Assembly: GCA_960531495.1 (NCBI GenBank)
Contig: OY482865.1
Span: 10,122,629-10,186,628, forward strand
DNA length: 64,000 nt
Reading direction: 5' to 3'
DNA from: Zeus faber
Lineage: Eukaryota > Chordata > Actinopteri > Zeiformes > Zeidae
The position numbers were made by a program, and so were the translations under genes. This document shows, one piece after another, positions 14,207-27,450 of the stretch. The first letter of the stretch is position 1; every line of letters begins with the position of its first letter. The notes below the pieces were generated by a model that made no database searches, was not told where the DNA came from, and saw only the letters and a program-made list of their open reading frames with translations.

Positions 14207-15389
14207 CCCCTCTCTCTCCCACTGCACACATTTCGGTTGAGCAAATGTTGAGAAGACATGTTATATTCCCGAGGGTGAAACCTGGTTCAATTTGGTTCAA
14301 AAGTGTAAGGACTTCTATGTCGAGACAGGCATGATAGGTTATTCAAATATATTTTCAGTGACTATATTTCACTAGAAAAACAGTGTGTAAAAAAAAAAAA
14401 AAAAAGAGAAAAGATAAATATGGTGATAGGCGCTTGTAAAACACAGATCCGTCCAAAGCGGATCCTGGCGAGCAGAACTGACACGACACGCCCTGACGGA
14501 AACCGTTTACAGTTGAGACACGTTGGCTTTTTAAACCGCTTTTTAGCTGCGATAATAGCGGCTTTTTAAATCGCGCTTTTTTTCATTTTATTTTTATTTT
14601 TTTATTAATTTTTTTCAATTCTGTTGATTTTCAGAGCGCGTGGAAGGCCGATCAAGATCTGCTTCGGACTGATATTGTGCCATGAACCCCTCATATTATA
14701 TTATATTATATTTCAGTGTTTTTGAAGTTTTAGTAGCTTAGGCGATGATATAAAGTTAGATTGAATTTGATTAAATTAACTGTATAAGCGGTGATTCCCG
14801 GGATAAAAACTCCCAACAGACTCAATTTTACTCTGAATTACAGTGGAGATGAGTTGTTCTCTCCCTCTCCCTCATATTTTTGATTCGCATTCATTCCTTT
14901 GTTTTTCTCTTGTCCCATATTCCAGTCGAGCAGGGCGGCCAAAGCTAAGTGTCAAATTTACCAGCGAGCTGGGGTTGTCCTGACGTTAACCTCCTCACAA
15001 AAACGCTCACGATCCTTTGACTGGAACAGAGGGAAAGCCTCTTCCCGTCTCTCTCTCTCTCTCTCTCTCCCTCTCCCTCTCCCTCTCTCTCTTTATCTCC
15101 AAATCAGTGCACCTCTCCGTCTTTTTATTTTATTTTATATTTTTCCCCCTTTCGGTTTTCACTCTGTGTTTATAAGTGTGCGTCTTTTGTGCGAGACATT
15201 CCTGGCGGCTTCATCGCGAGGCGTGGAGTGGGAACCGTGGGGTTGAGAGCGCTTCCCCTTCAGCCCCCCTGGAGGTAGTAAATCTCACTGATTAAAACCA
15301 ACTCTCTGACTGCTCTTTTTCTTTGGGGATCGGAGTGTGTGTCTCTCTGTGCGGGTGTGTATACGTATGTGTCGAATGGAAGCGTACAT

Positions 15390-15390
<1 letters not shown>

Positions 15391-15486
<96 letters not shown>
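15391..15486. repeat. (TG)n microsatellite
   Basis: Pure TG tract of about 95 bases. Confidence 0.97.
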
Positions 15487-15487
<1 letters not shown>

Positions 15488-16175
15488 TTCTGCGTATTTG
15501 TCCACGTGCTTTGTCATGACACTCGCAGTGTTTAAATGAAAAACCTTCGGCCGACCATGGTAAATATACTGCTCTCTCTCCATCACTCAGACACACTCAC
15601 ACACACACACACATTGCTAGGGAACACAGAACGGGAGGGTGTGAACTGTTAAACATGGAGTGTCTGGAAAAGGCCGCCCTGACAACGGCTTGTGGTATTT
15701 TTCAAATGCTCCAATTTTAGCCACAAAGCAGAATTCATTATTTTTTATTTTTTTGCTTTGCTGTACACTCGTTTCTTTGTGTTTGACTGGGTGTAAAATA
15801 AATAAATTATCATGAGGGATTGTGCTCCCGTATTCTACAGAGCGCTTTTGGAGTTTTGGAGTATGCAACTAAACCTAAAATATTTTTATTTATCAGTTTC
15901 ATCACATTTTGACCCGTAGCACAATCTTGCATTTAAGCCTTGGACAGCATAGACTCCATGACCTCACATTGAGTTCAAGGCAGTGGCAGACACATCTCAA
16001 ACGGTGGAATAATAGAAACACGCAGCATTCTGGTGAAGGCGTCCATATTGCTTTGTTGTCACGGTGACCACAGAGAATGGTATACCTGCGGCACGGTGGT
16101 GACACGGCGCATGGATATCAGACTGGCAGCCCTTTAAATTAAGTCATTTGTCATTTTTTCTGTGACAGGGAACAA

Positions 16176-16178
<3 letters not shown>

Positions 16179-16252
<74 letters not shown>
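16179..16252. repeat. (CA)n microsatellite
   Basis: Pure CA tract, with shorter CA tracts to 16315. Confidence 0.97.
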
Positions 16253-16255
<3 letters not shown>

Positions 16256-17241
16256 GCACCCGTGCATGGGCACAAAACACACACACACACGTACATACAC
16301 ACACACACACCCACACAGTGAGCTGGATGCACGCACCGTCTCGGACATCTGTGTTCGCACACACCAATGAGCACGACGACTGCAGTTTAATTTAAATGAC
16401 AGATGGAATTCTTGACACCCAACCCCGGAAACAACATTTGTCAGATGTCATAGCTGACATTTAATATTTGACTTCATAGTCAGCACAAAGGGATTAGAAA
16501 AAATTCACTTTGTAATTGGGATAATTAAAACGTCAGGTGACATATGCTAAGATTTAGATCATGAACAAACTGCTGCAGTGACTATTTAAAATAATGCTCC
16601 CCATGAATGTGGTATTACTGGGTCCATAGAGGATATAGAGCTATTGGGGGGAAAGAAACAAAAAAAACACCAGGATAGTAATAAACTTTTTTCCTGCCCC
16701 CGTTATAACAGAGAAAATGTTTTTTTAAGGATTTATAAATTATAGAAATTGTTTAAATTCAAAAACTTTGGTTTGAACGGTGATCACGATATACACGTCA
16801 CATGACATCACTTCAAATTTGAGGTTGTATTTATATATTTTTTTATAATTTCAAGCCTCTCACATATAACTCAAACTTTTTAACCAACCCAGTTTCATAG
16901 TCCACATTTCATTTTATTTCACATATACGTATATATCTGTTTTGTACTCTCGCAGAAAGAAATCTGGGTTTACTCAGTTTTGCGAAGGCTAAAATGACCT
17001 CTTTAGATTTATGAAACACAAAGCAAGGGATGTCCATAGAGCAAAGGAATGAGTCATTAGTTCAAACAAAAATATATACCTTTGAAAGTACTACTAAAAT
17101 CACTGAGAGTTACTAGAAGAGACATTTTATTAGTCACTGCGCTGTGGATAAGTCCATGGTTATTTTCTGGGGGGGAATCTGGGCAGATGGGATTAGTCTC
17201 CTGAAGATCAATGGAAACCCTAGGGGACTGCTCAACCACTA

Positions 17242-17330
<89 letters not shown>
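17242..17330. repeat. (CA)n microsatellite
   Basis: Pure CA tract of about 89 bases. Confidence 0.97.
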
Positions 17331-17332
<2 letters not shown>

Positions 17333-17650
17333 TGCAAGCCACTGGGTCCCACTTGACCAATAAACCCGGTCGCCATTGAAATACGAGATAGTTAATTAAT
17401 CTAAGTGTTATTGTGTCGCGGCTCTGGGATCCATTGTTTCGGTAATTGGGCGTGGGGATTACACCGGTGGGCACGCCGGAGACACCAGACACCGGAATCC
17501 CGGTGGGATTTCCCCGTTGGCCACAAACATACGTAAAGCAGGCACATCACATTTTGCCCCTGGTCACACAAATCCTGGAGATCTGACGTTTAAGATGTTT
17601 CGATTCCCGCAGAGGAGAGGGATAATGGTGTGTGCTCTACTCTACAGGGA

Positions 17651-17850
17651 NNNNNNNNNNNNNNNNNNNNNNNNNNNNNNNNNNNNNNNNNNNNNNNNNN
17701 NNNNNNNNNNNNNNNNNNNNNNNNNNNNNNNNNNNNNNNNNNNNNNNNNNNNNNNNNNNNNNNNNNNNNNNNNNNNNNNNNNNNNNNNNNNNNNNNNNNN
17801 NNNNNNNNNNNNNNNNNNNNNNNNNNNNNNNNNNNNNNNNNNNNNNNNNN
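17651..17850. other. Assembly gap, exactly 200 N
   Basis: Two hundred unknown bases, directly followed by (GA)n at 17851-17897. The round length suggests a placeholder, so true size is unknown; the repeat probably broke the assembly. Confidence 0.97.
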
Positions 17851-17899
<49 letters not shown>

Positions 17900-18286
17900 G
17901 AAGTGCACGTTCAACACGATGCATTCATAGGTATTCATGGGTGCCAGGGGACCAACCCCCGTCCTGCTCTCCATCGCCTCACTTTGTTCTGTCTCCATGG
18001 TAACGGGGAGGGCTTGGGGTCAGGTCTGCTTTAGCTTTCCTCCTCAACCGCCCCCCCCCCTCTCCTACAAACACTTTCCATCACTTGGGTCACGTCCCTT
18101 ACTGTCACTCCCTCAGTGTCTGTCAACTTTGTCGCTTCTTTTTCTCTCTCTCTCTATTTATCCCTCTTTCTCTTTAGTGCTGCTGATGAAGACGTTTTAG
18201 ATTTTTTATTCTAAATAATGCATCATTCCCTTTGATTCCCACATGCTTTTTTGCCTTTCAAGTTCATATGTTCATGTTTCATGCCT

Positions 18287-18287
18287 C

Positions 18288-18335
<48 letters not shown>

Positions 18336-18340
18336 TCCCT
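18287..18340. repeat. (CT)n microsatellite in a pyrimidine-rich stretch
   Basis: CT units with CCCT interruptions; similar pyrimidine tracts at 18130-18170 and 19319-19380. Confidence 0.9.
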
Positions 18341-18540
18341 GGCCCTGGCTATCCCTCCCATCATCCCGTCTGTCTCCCCTGCCCGGGGTTTCCGATCCCT
18401 TGGTGTGTTCCTGTCTCTGTTCATTAATATATTTCCCTCGCTTCATCTGCCCGTCTCTCCTCTCCCTCTCTCCCATTCCTCTCTTCCCCCCTTTCTCCCT
18501 CCTGATCAGTCTCTTTTATCCTGTTCAACCCCCCCACTAA

Positions 18541-18890
18541 TCCCAACCCAACCTAACCCAACCCAACTAAACCTGACCCAACCCAACTAAACCCAATTTA
18601 ACCCAACCCAACCCAACCCAACCCAATTTAACCCAACCCAATCCAACCCAACCCAACTTTACCCAACCAAAGTTAACCCAATCCAACCCAACCCAATCCA
18701 ACCCAACTTAACCCAACCCAACTCAACCTAACCCAACCCACCTTAACCAAACTTAACCCAACTAATCCAAACCGAACCCAACAAAACCCAACTTAACCCA
18801 ACCCAACCCAACCCAACCCACCTTAACCAAACTTAACCCAACTAATCCAAACCCAACCCATCTTAACCCAACTAATCCAAAATCAACCCA
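18541..18890. repeat. Degenerate AACCC-type satellite, about 350 bp
   Basis: Dozens of units of the form CCCAA, with variants CCTAA, CTTAA, CCAAT and CTAAT. Longer higher-order periods recur (for example units joining CCACCTTAACC to ACTTAACCC near 18735 and 18815). It resembles, but is not, the vertebrate telomere repeat CCCTAA. Confidence 0.9.
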
Positions 18891-18899
18891 ACTCAACTC

Positions 18900-20340
18900 C
18901 ATTGAATTCCAATAAAACAGCAGCAGCAACAAAAACAACGTAATCTATTAAAATGAGCAATATACACTAAAAATATATAGGATGCTTTGGGTCCACTTCA
19001 AAATGCTGCTTTAATTTCTTTTCAACAATTTTTTAATTTTTTAATTTTTTACGCCTTCTCAACTTAAAATGTATTCTTCATTTTCCAATTTTTTTGACAT
19101 GAAGAAACCAAAACAAAAACAGGTTTTCAAATTAAAGTGCAGCCGGTGTACCTATCTCAGTAAGCTCCGTCGACGCATGTTCTCTGTGTTTTTCCTTTCC
19201 GTCCTCCCCGTCTGAGTCTCTTATGTTTTTCACCCAAATTTATGTCTTCCTGTGTCAGAGACACCACCCCCCCCCTCCCCTCGGTAACAGCTTGGGTTTG
19301 GGGTTAGGTCTGTTAGCTCTCCTCTCTCTCTCTCTCTCGCTCTCTCTCTCTCCCCCCCCCCCCCCCCTTCTCTCTCCCTCCTCCCGGCTTTGCTCTTTGC
19401 TGGCAGCTCGTGCCTTTGTGGATCGTCCAACCCAAAGACCTTTTGATCCGCCGCATTATCCGACGAGTTCAAATCGCTCAACCTCGGCTTATGAATGGAC
19501 GTCCACAAACTCCACCTTCTCCCCCATTCCGAGGCGACTATATATATTCTTAATGGCCTCGCGTCTTAATGCCGCGGCGTTCCATTGTCCGACACGCTTG
19601 TTTTTATAATGAGAGACGATTGGATTCCTCTCCGGAGATTTGGATAATGCATTCGTGGTCACGCAGGGAAGCCTGTGGTGTGTGTGTGCGTGTGTGTGTG
19701 TGCGTGTGCGTGGTTGCCTGGCCTTTGTCTCCGTGTGGGTTTTCGTGGCGCTACAGGTAAAAGTAATAAAGAGGACCCGAGTCGTTTTGAGTATTGATTG
19801 AAGGCCTTGTGCACGGCGAGACGCAGTCATTTACTGCACAGTCCCTGGCGAGATGGAGGTAATGCGTCCATTTGTTGGCGTCGCTCATGTGTGCGACACC
19901 AGCCGGCCGTAATAAATGGGCTGATCCACCTCCCTCTCTCCTCCCGTGCCTGTCGTTCAGGGGATGAGAATTGAATGTGTTTCCCCGTCCTGATTTTTCT
20001 GTGGCTGGGTGACAGTTTCTTTATCTTTAGAGCTGTGCTCCCGCTTTTTTTTCCTTTTCATATCTAGGACCCTCAGTTTGAGATGCACTAGACCACAGAA
20101 CATTATCCACACCCATTTGATAATATTTAGTCCGTGTTAGATATCCTCTCTATACTACAGTCAGGGAGATAACGGTGGAACTAGGATCAAAACAGTCATT
20201 GGAACCTCTTCAAGGTCCCTGCACCCACGTTGAAAAATGTTTGGTTCGTTGGTTGCTGGGTTGCTTCATATCGCTCCGTATTCTCAACTAATAAATAATT
20301 CTGCATGAATAAAAAAAATGTGTCCGACACTTGTGTCATC
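18900..20340. other. Non-coding stretch, no gene seen
   Basis: Contains CT/C-rich runs near 19319-19368 and short TG near 19678-19700. About 19820-19950 is unique, possibly conserved sequence. No protein-coding frame could be supported. Confidence 0.5.
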
Positions 20341-20359
20341 AGTCGACGAGTCTTATACC

Positions 20360-20916
20360 CCTTTCCCACTGCACCAAAAACCCGGTAACACCCGCTAACA
20401 TCCGGCATTTGTCAACCGTGGGAATGGAAAAACCCGGGTCTCAGTCCCGGGTCAAATGACCCGACAACAGAGACGGGTTTTAATCGTCTCCACCTCCAAC
20501 CGGCTCCTATGTGAACAGGACACCCGGGTCGAACCGCCAATTTTGGCCCCTTTACCGGCACGATGCGAGGCGTTGAAATTACAGACGCTGGCGCATAAAT
20601 AGACAGGAATATCTGTGTATCATTCTAGCGTTTCATATCCCATTTCCGAACCAAAATCAGAAGTTATTGACTTTTTTCCGCATGGGGGACCCCAAAATGT
20701 TTTGAGTGTGGGGATCGCTCTGTGGGGACCACAGCAGAGAACCCCCACGCTCCCCACCGGTCCCCACACCCCCCCCGCCGTAGTCTTGGGTCAGTCATGA
20801 ACGATCCCATTCTTTTGAACGGCTCAAAATACTTTTTTTTTCAAGTTTGACAGTTTTATGCTTTTGTTTGTTTAATTTGCTGTCTCCAACAGCATTTCGC
20901 CTGGCAGTGGGAAAGG
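20360..20916. mobile_element. MITE-like element with 13-bp inverted ends
   Basis: CCTTTCCCACTGC at 20360-20372 is exactly inverted at 20904-20916 (GCAGTGGGAAAGG). The interior is non-coding and contains ACCCGGGT-type palindromes near 20433 and 20523, as in fish non-autonomous DNA transposons. The superfamily is not determined. Confidence 0.65.
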
Positions 20917-21825
20917 CGCCCATCTTTTATCTTTAATTTTGGTGTGAGAACCGTATAATTTTTTTTTCAGGAGTCCCATATTTTCAATTTCACAGGAATA
21001 TGTCAATACCGTCCACAGTTTGACAAATCTTTTCTTTATATAGTGTCACAGCTTATTATAAATGTTAAATTAATATTGATATGGGAAAGCAGATTACTAA
21101 ATGTTTTTGTATTGCTGGACCAAGTGCGAAGTGGACCCACGGACAAATTAACTTCTCATTTGTAACCATTAAACAACTGTACATGGGAGCACAGGACCAG
21201 TGCAAAGAATACTGACGCCTGCCTCCCCTGTGTTGCAGGTTCAAACCCTTCCTTGAGGAGAAGCAGAGGCCTCTAAGAGCCCAGGGCTGAAATTTTAACC
21301 CTACAGGTAAGACTGAACGTCGGAAATGTGGACATTCAGTTGTGATTTCACTTGTATTTTGACAATGTCTATTGTTCGGGTGTCGGCCATTGTGATTCTT
21401 CCATTGGTTGTTTAGTAGAACACCAATTGCTTTTTCTGGCAGTGACTTCTTTAAATGGAAAGTCGTCCATAGCATATCAATGTCAAATCAAAGGTCAAAT
21501 AAAATCTCATCAATGTCAATCAAATAACATCAATGTCAAATCGAACTACCTTTCCTCACAAAATCCCACCAGTCTGTTCCCTTTCATTTGGAAATACGTC
21601 AAATTGTGGGAGTTTTTGCGGCGCTTCAAAGCCTTTGTCATTGGGTCTTTAGAAAAGTTCCCTGTTTTAAAGGTGTTCTCGACCTAAAATTCCACAGTCT
21701 CAAAAGCTCTGGTGTTCGATCGGCTCTTGATGCCTTTGGCGGTTCGATTAATTAGCCCTGATGAAGTGTTATTGCTGTGATGAAGAGTAATATTCCCTAG
21801 AATTTCAATTTAGTTGACAGTAAAT

Positions 21826-21995
21826 CGGTGGTTCCTAATTCCGGTCCTTGGGACCCCAGGGAACGGCAGGTTTTTTTCTATCCTGTCTGGTTTTAGTTCA
21901 TTTAATTCATGGGGTTTCTGAATTCCAGGTCTGAGTCAATCCCTCCTACTCGGTTACAATGAGAAGGGGTGCTACTTTGGGGTTGGGAACCACTG
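21826..21995. mobile_element. Short hAT-like non-autonomous element (170 bp)
   Basis: The left end CGGTGGTTCCTAAT and right end GGTTGGGAACCACTG form a terminal inverted repeat of the hAT type. Flanking 8-mers CAGTAAAT and CAGTGAAG agree at 6 of 8 bases, consistent with an aged 8-bp target duplication. Confidence 0.65.
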
Positions 21996-21999
21996 CAGT

Positions 22000-23936
22000 G
22001 AAGGGTTTTGTGTCGCCTCCACTGTTGGCTGCGAGGGGAAACCCTCATTGGCCTCTGCAGCACAACACCATGAAAATCGACCCAGATAACGCAGGACCAG
22101 TGCTAGTCACAACCTCGCTCTCATGCGGTTCGTTTAGTTTGCTTGAGTTTAGTTTTATTGGGTCTGGTGAAAATGTGCTCCAAAAATCTATAATCAATAA
22201 CAGAAACCCAGAAGGAAGAGGAAAGAGTCCTTTTTTTCGGTCAAATTCTCAAGTCTTTGCTAAAATTGATTTTATTTGTATTATTGTTATGATTATTTTA
22301 TTTGTATTTTAATTAAGGGTGTCAGGGTGTGTTGTTTCCGGTGATGGAAAATAAATTACTGAGAATGTAATGAAGAGCAAATAGAGCCTGATTTAAGAGT
22401 TCAGGATGTTTGATTTTTAAACCATGTCGTCTAAGACAAACTCAAAGGTTCCTTTAGTCTTTACTATATTCAGAATAATACATCAATTGTGTTTTTGTTT
22501 TTTTCCTTAAAAACAAATTGTCTAATTTCAGTTTAATCCAGGCTAAAGACTGTAAATTACAGATGGAAGTGTAGGATGTCATAAGGATTGGGGAACGCGT
22601 TGGTTAAAAAGCTCCGCCCCACTCACCAGTAAAGATTACAAAGGGGTGCCCGGAAAATGAGCAGATCACAGTTACAGTAGGTGTGACGTGGAAATTAACA
22701 CAAGCAGGAGGGTTAATAAACGAGAAATTTAACTGATTATTTTTTAAACACACGCTGTTTTCCATCATGTCTGCCATGCCAATGTCATTGCAGGCATGAA
22801 TTAAGAGTCATTTAATCGTAAATTTATGTATCTTAAGTATCAAATCGGGCTCATGCATGAAATACATTCATGAGGAGTGTCAAAATGTGGGGTTTCGGAG
22901 GTGCTGCGGTGGGAGGGGCGGAGAGGGGACCTTGTCTTCTTACTTTGTATGGAGGAAGAGGGACCCAAGTCATAGGAATGTAGTTGTATGGAAGCTAATT
23001 CTGGGAAAGGCACACAGAGTTCCAATAGCGTGAGCACATTCGCGTTTTGTGGCTGAAACACCGAGCCGTTATCGTTTTAAGCGATGTGCTCCCGTGGTTA
23101 TTATTTCAGTGTTGGTTTATTCCAAATATATCCGAGAGCCATAGCAGCAGACGAGTTTATATGAATTTGACCATCCATCAGGGCCGGGTGATGCATGGAT
23201 ATAATATCGTCTGGGATTTTTGTCATCCTGATATCGCAGTACAGATAAATGTCGTCTCTGAGGCGGCGTCACAGGAAAGTAATAATATAATTAGTCCGGA
23301 CTTTGTGACTGTTCCCGCCGTTCCAATCAATCATTCTACCTGCTTGCTCATGATATCCACAAGAATAACGATTGTTTCACAAATATTTATTGAGCGTAGA
23401 TAGCAGCCCTCGCCCCGGCCCTGCTCTCCACGCAGCTGAGCGCATTGGCGGTGAGACACAGTTTTGATAAGTAGAGCAGGTCGTAGTACTGTAGCACAGC
23501 GTTGCATAACATCCCACTACTATTTTATTGTCACCAATTATAGCAACTGTGTCGTATCAAGAGAGCAGCCTGCGATCTGGCTCAGATCCACTCTTCTGAA
23601 AGTAGGTTGAGTGTTAATGGAAAGATTAAAAAAAAAAAAAAATCGTCGTCATCTTGAGGTATTTTGTTGGCGGATCGGATCTCTCCTCCTTCTCTCCTCC
23701 TCCTCTCCCCTCCCCTCCCCTCCTCTCCTCTCGCAGCACCTCACCTGTTCACTTCTCCCTCACTTCCTCTCTTCTCCACCTCCTCCGTTCCCTCTGCTTC
23801 CCACCAGGCTTCGCCCCCTCTCGATCCTCCCCATTCCCTCCTCTTCACCTCCCTCTGGGTGTAATCCTGCCAAACAGATGGAGGGAGAGAGGGAGAGAGG
23901 GAGGGAGAGTGAGACGGGGAGAGAGAGAGAGACGGG

Positions 23937-23982
<46 letters not shown>

Positions 23983-24200
23983 CCAATGCCAGCTTTTGGC
24001 CATGCTCTACCACCATTGGCCAACATCACAACCTGTCCTCCCTCTCTGCCCTCCTCCTTCACCTCCCTTTGACCCTTTTCACTTTTATTCTCCCCGTCCT
24101 GCCGTATTCAGTGGCTTGTGAATGAATCAACGATCAAATTCTAATCAAACTAACTTTAGTTCAAGTGATCATTTGAAATAAAAAGCTTACATCCACTCTG
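22000..24200. other. Non-coding stretch with a purine-rich repeat
   Basis: No coding exon recognised. Pyrimidine-rich sequence at about 23690-23870 is followed by a (GA)n/GGGA array at about 23880-23975. Confidence 0.55.
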
Positions 24201-24208
24201 TCTTTGTT

Positions 24209-25049
24209 CCATAATGAAGATAGGAAGATGGATGGGTGGATGAATAGATAGATACATGGACAGATGGATGGATGTATATATGGATGGATTCGTAGATGGA
24301 TGCATTGACAGATGAATGGATGGTTGGATGGATGGATGAATAGATGGATGGATGGGTGAATAGATGAATGGATGAATAGATGGATGGATGGATAGATAGT
24401 TGAATGGATGGGTGATTAGACAGATAGATGGGTGGATAGATGGATGGATGGGTGGATGGGTGGATGAATGGATGGATGAATAGATAGATGTATGGATGCA
24501 TGGGTGGGTGAATAAATGGATGGATGGATGGATTGATGTATGAATTGATTGATGGATAAAATGGATGGATGGATGGATGGATAAGATTGATGAATAGACG
24601 GATGGATGAATAGATAGATGCATGGATGGATGATGAATAGATAGATGGGTGACTAAATGGGTGGATGATGGATAGATGGATGAATAGATAGATGTATGGA
24701 TGGATGGGTGGGTGGGTAAATAAATGGATGGATGGATAGATGGATGAATTGATAGATGAATGGATGGATGGATGATGAATAGACAGATGGTCGAATAGAT
24801 AGATGCATGGATGGATGAGGAATAGATAGATGGATGGATGGGTGACTAAATGGATGGATGATGGATAGATGGATGAATAAATGGATGGATGAATGATGGA
24901 TAGATGGATGAATAGATAGATGTATGTATGGATGGGTGGGTGAATAAATAGATGGACGAATTGATAGATGAATGGATGGATGTATAGACGGATGGATGAA
25001 TAGATAGATGGATGGATGGGTGGGTGAATGGATGGATGGATGGATGGAA
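24209..25049. repeat. Long GGAT/GATA tetranucleotide array, about 840 bp
   Basis: Almost continuous ATGG, ATAG and GAAT four-base units with a recurring block containing GATGAATAGATAGATG. The block repeats near 24590, 24680, 24905 and 24995, suggesting local duplication of a higher-order unit. Confidence 0.95.
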
Positions 25050-25277
25050 TGGTCGCTGAATAGGCACCAAATGGTCTTGAAAGCTGTGGAAAGCAGGTAC
25101 TGATGTGTTGATGTAAACCGTGTTCAGGCTGGTTTGGTCAGAACCACAACGGTACTCAAAACACAACCGTAACGCGACGCGGCCTTCCAGGGAAGTCCGC
25201 TTATTTCATCATCATTATGTCACACGCAGACATATGTGTCCGCGTGCAAACACAGGTACACAAAGTGCACAAGCACT

Positions 25278-25279
<2 letters not shown>

Positions 25280-25340
<61 letters not shown>
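25280..25340. repeat. (CA)n microsatellite
   Basis: Pure CA tract. Confidence 0.97.
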
Positions 25341-25345
<5 letters not shown>

Positions 25346-25952
25346 TCGATACCGTTTACCAAGCAACGGCGCAGCAGCATACCAATGAGGACAGGTGGCG
25401 GTTCACGGAGCTGCTTGGATTTATGAGGCCTCTACTCATTTTAAAAATCTCTCCCATCTCATCGCATCAGAATGACAGTGACTATCGATCTGAATCTAGA
25501 AACGGTCGACTGAGCCCGCGTGCGTATTTTCCAGAAGAGAGACCCCCCCCCGTTCCGAACTCGTCCCGGTTGAGACGGGGTCACGCCCCGGTGATGTGCG
25601 GGAGCTGTTTGCTCTGCTGCTGCTGACCGGCGGGTCAGTCTGTTACAAGGCCCTGTGAGATATTTCACGCACTGTTGGGACATTTTGTTGTAGAACTTAA
25701 GATGTTTTCCTTCACAAAAGTGGCTGAGGTCAAAGGTTTAAAGAAGAAAAAAGAAAAAAAAAGGTCAGGCATTGTTATGAGCATATTGTCTTTTAGACGA
25801 TGGAATCTTCCAATAAAACAGAATCATTTCGCGTCAATCGACGACAGCGTCTTCATTTTCGAAGACCCGTGCGTCCATCCATCCCTCCTTCTGTCGTCTG
25901 TTTCCCACAATATCACAACCTCAAAATATAAAAGGACACAAGCGTGCAGGCC

Positions 25953-25982
25953 CACACAGACACACACACAGACATACACACA

Positions 25983-26069
<87 letters not shown>

Positions 26070-26227
26070 TCACTCCATATGGATCCAGCCTGCAGGGCCC
26101 ACTGCTCTGGCTGAGCCCATGGCTTGTGATGAGATGACCTTTGACAGGGGAGGCGCTCACATGCACATGTTTCACGCAGGCACACAAACACCCACACACA
26201 CACATGCATTCATGCATCCACAAATTG

Positions 26228-26271
<44 letters not shown>

Positions 26272-26300
26272 AGACATACACAAACTATTACATACACACG
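25953..26300. repeat. Compound (CA)n microsatellites
   Basis: A long CA tract (to about 26066) and a second one (about 26228-26265), separated by roughly 100 bases of ordinary sequence. Confidence 0.93.
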
Positions 26301-26309
26301 GGCAGAAAT

Positions 26310-27190
26310 TCCAAGCAGCTAACCCAAGCAGTAGGCTTCCGGCAAACAGGTCCACACAACTGGAAAAACAGCTGAAATTGGCAAAATATGCACAATAACG
26401 GGATGTCAGAGAGGGTGAATTCAACAGAAGTTCTAGGTGTTCTGCTGCCTTTGCTGTCTTTTATTCACTTCACTCCATGAAGATGATCCCATTCTGTTGT
26501 TGAACAGATTCGATTCCAACTAGAGCTCTCACAATTTTTGCATAATTGACTGATCGCAATTATCGGAGCTAATTACGGTGCGATTAAATTGCAATTTATC
26601 TGTGTTATATCTATTGCGTTATCTTATCTAATTGCAATTATTTTTGTCAATCACAATAATTTTGTAAAACCATTAGATTGCATAACTTTGGTTTGCAACA
26701 GTGTTGACATTTTAAAAATGTCCACCTTTCCATCAGTTGTGTGGAGGGAGATGAACCGTCTTCTCAAACAAAGGGGCATTGTATTTTGACACTATTATAG
26801 GCTTATTACCCTTTTTGTCAGATGTTTGTATGTGAGACCTCCACCCTTGAATCGCCCGTCCCGCGTTCTCACCCGCTGTGAAAGTGTTGCCCTATTATAT
26901 ACAGCTGTGCCTGGAGCCATGGCTGGCAGATCCAGTTGCAGAATGGAGATTACTCTGTTCCCGAATGCAAAGGCAAAATGTTAAGTGGAATCAAGACGCG
27001 CTCCGGAGGTGTCAGGGGAGTGAGGCAGCAGTTACGGAACAGGAAGATGGTTACAAGGTAGGAAACAGTGAAAAATTTAACCGGTTCGGCAGGCACAGAC
27101 CTCAAGTTATGAAAGCGATATTATGAGCGGTCAACAGTTGCTAGGCAACCTAGTGCTTCTCAGCAAGGAGCCTAGTGTGTAATCAAGCCT
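26310..27190. other. Non-coding stretch, nothing recognised
   Basis: AT-rich unique sequence. An 82-codon open frame at 26878-27126 has no family I recognise and no sign of selection visible by reading. Confidence 0.45.
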
Positions 27191-27198
27191 CTAGACAT

Positions 27199-27450
27199 GT
27201 CAGGCAGACAGGCAGGCAGACAGGCAGGCAGACAAGCAGACAGGCAGACAGGCAGGCAGACGGATAGATAGATGGATGGATTGACAGATAGATGGATAGA
27301 CAGATAGATAGATGGATAGACAGATAGATGGATAGATACTGTAGATAATTAGATGGAAAGAAAGATAGACGATAGATATATATATAGATGGATAAATGGA
27401 TAGATGGATGGATAGATGGATAGACGGATAGATAGATAGATGGATAGACA
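27199..27450. repeat. GGCA then GATA/GGAT tetranucleotide array
   Basis: GGCAGACA-type units (27199-27262) change to GATA and GGAT units (27263-27450). Confidence 0.95.

Larger units (their letters stand above)
14210..17640. other. Non-coding stretch with several CA/TG repeats
   Basis: No coding exon seen. Includes (CT)n at about 15050-15092, (TG)n at 15391-15486, (CA)n at 16179-16252 and about 16277-16315, and (CA)n at 17242-17330. About 16380-17230 is AT-rich unique sequence. Confidence 0.6.

Noticed and set aside
18541-18890. True telomere repeat
   Set aside because: The unit is CCCAA rather than CCCTAA, and the array is internal and degenerate.
24156-25166. Ser/Ile/His/Pro-rich ORFs on the minus strand of the GGAT array
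   Set aside because: Tetranucleotide repeats read in three frames without stops; not genes.
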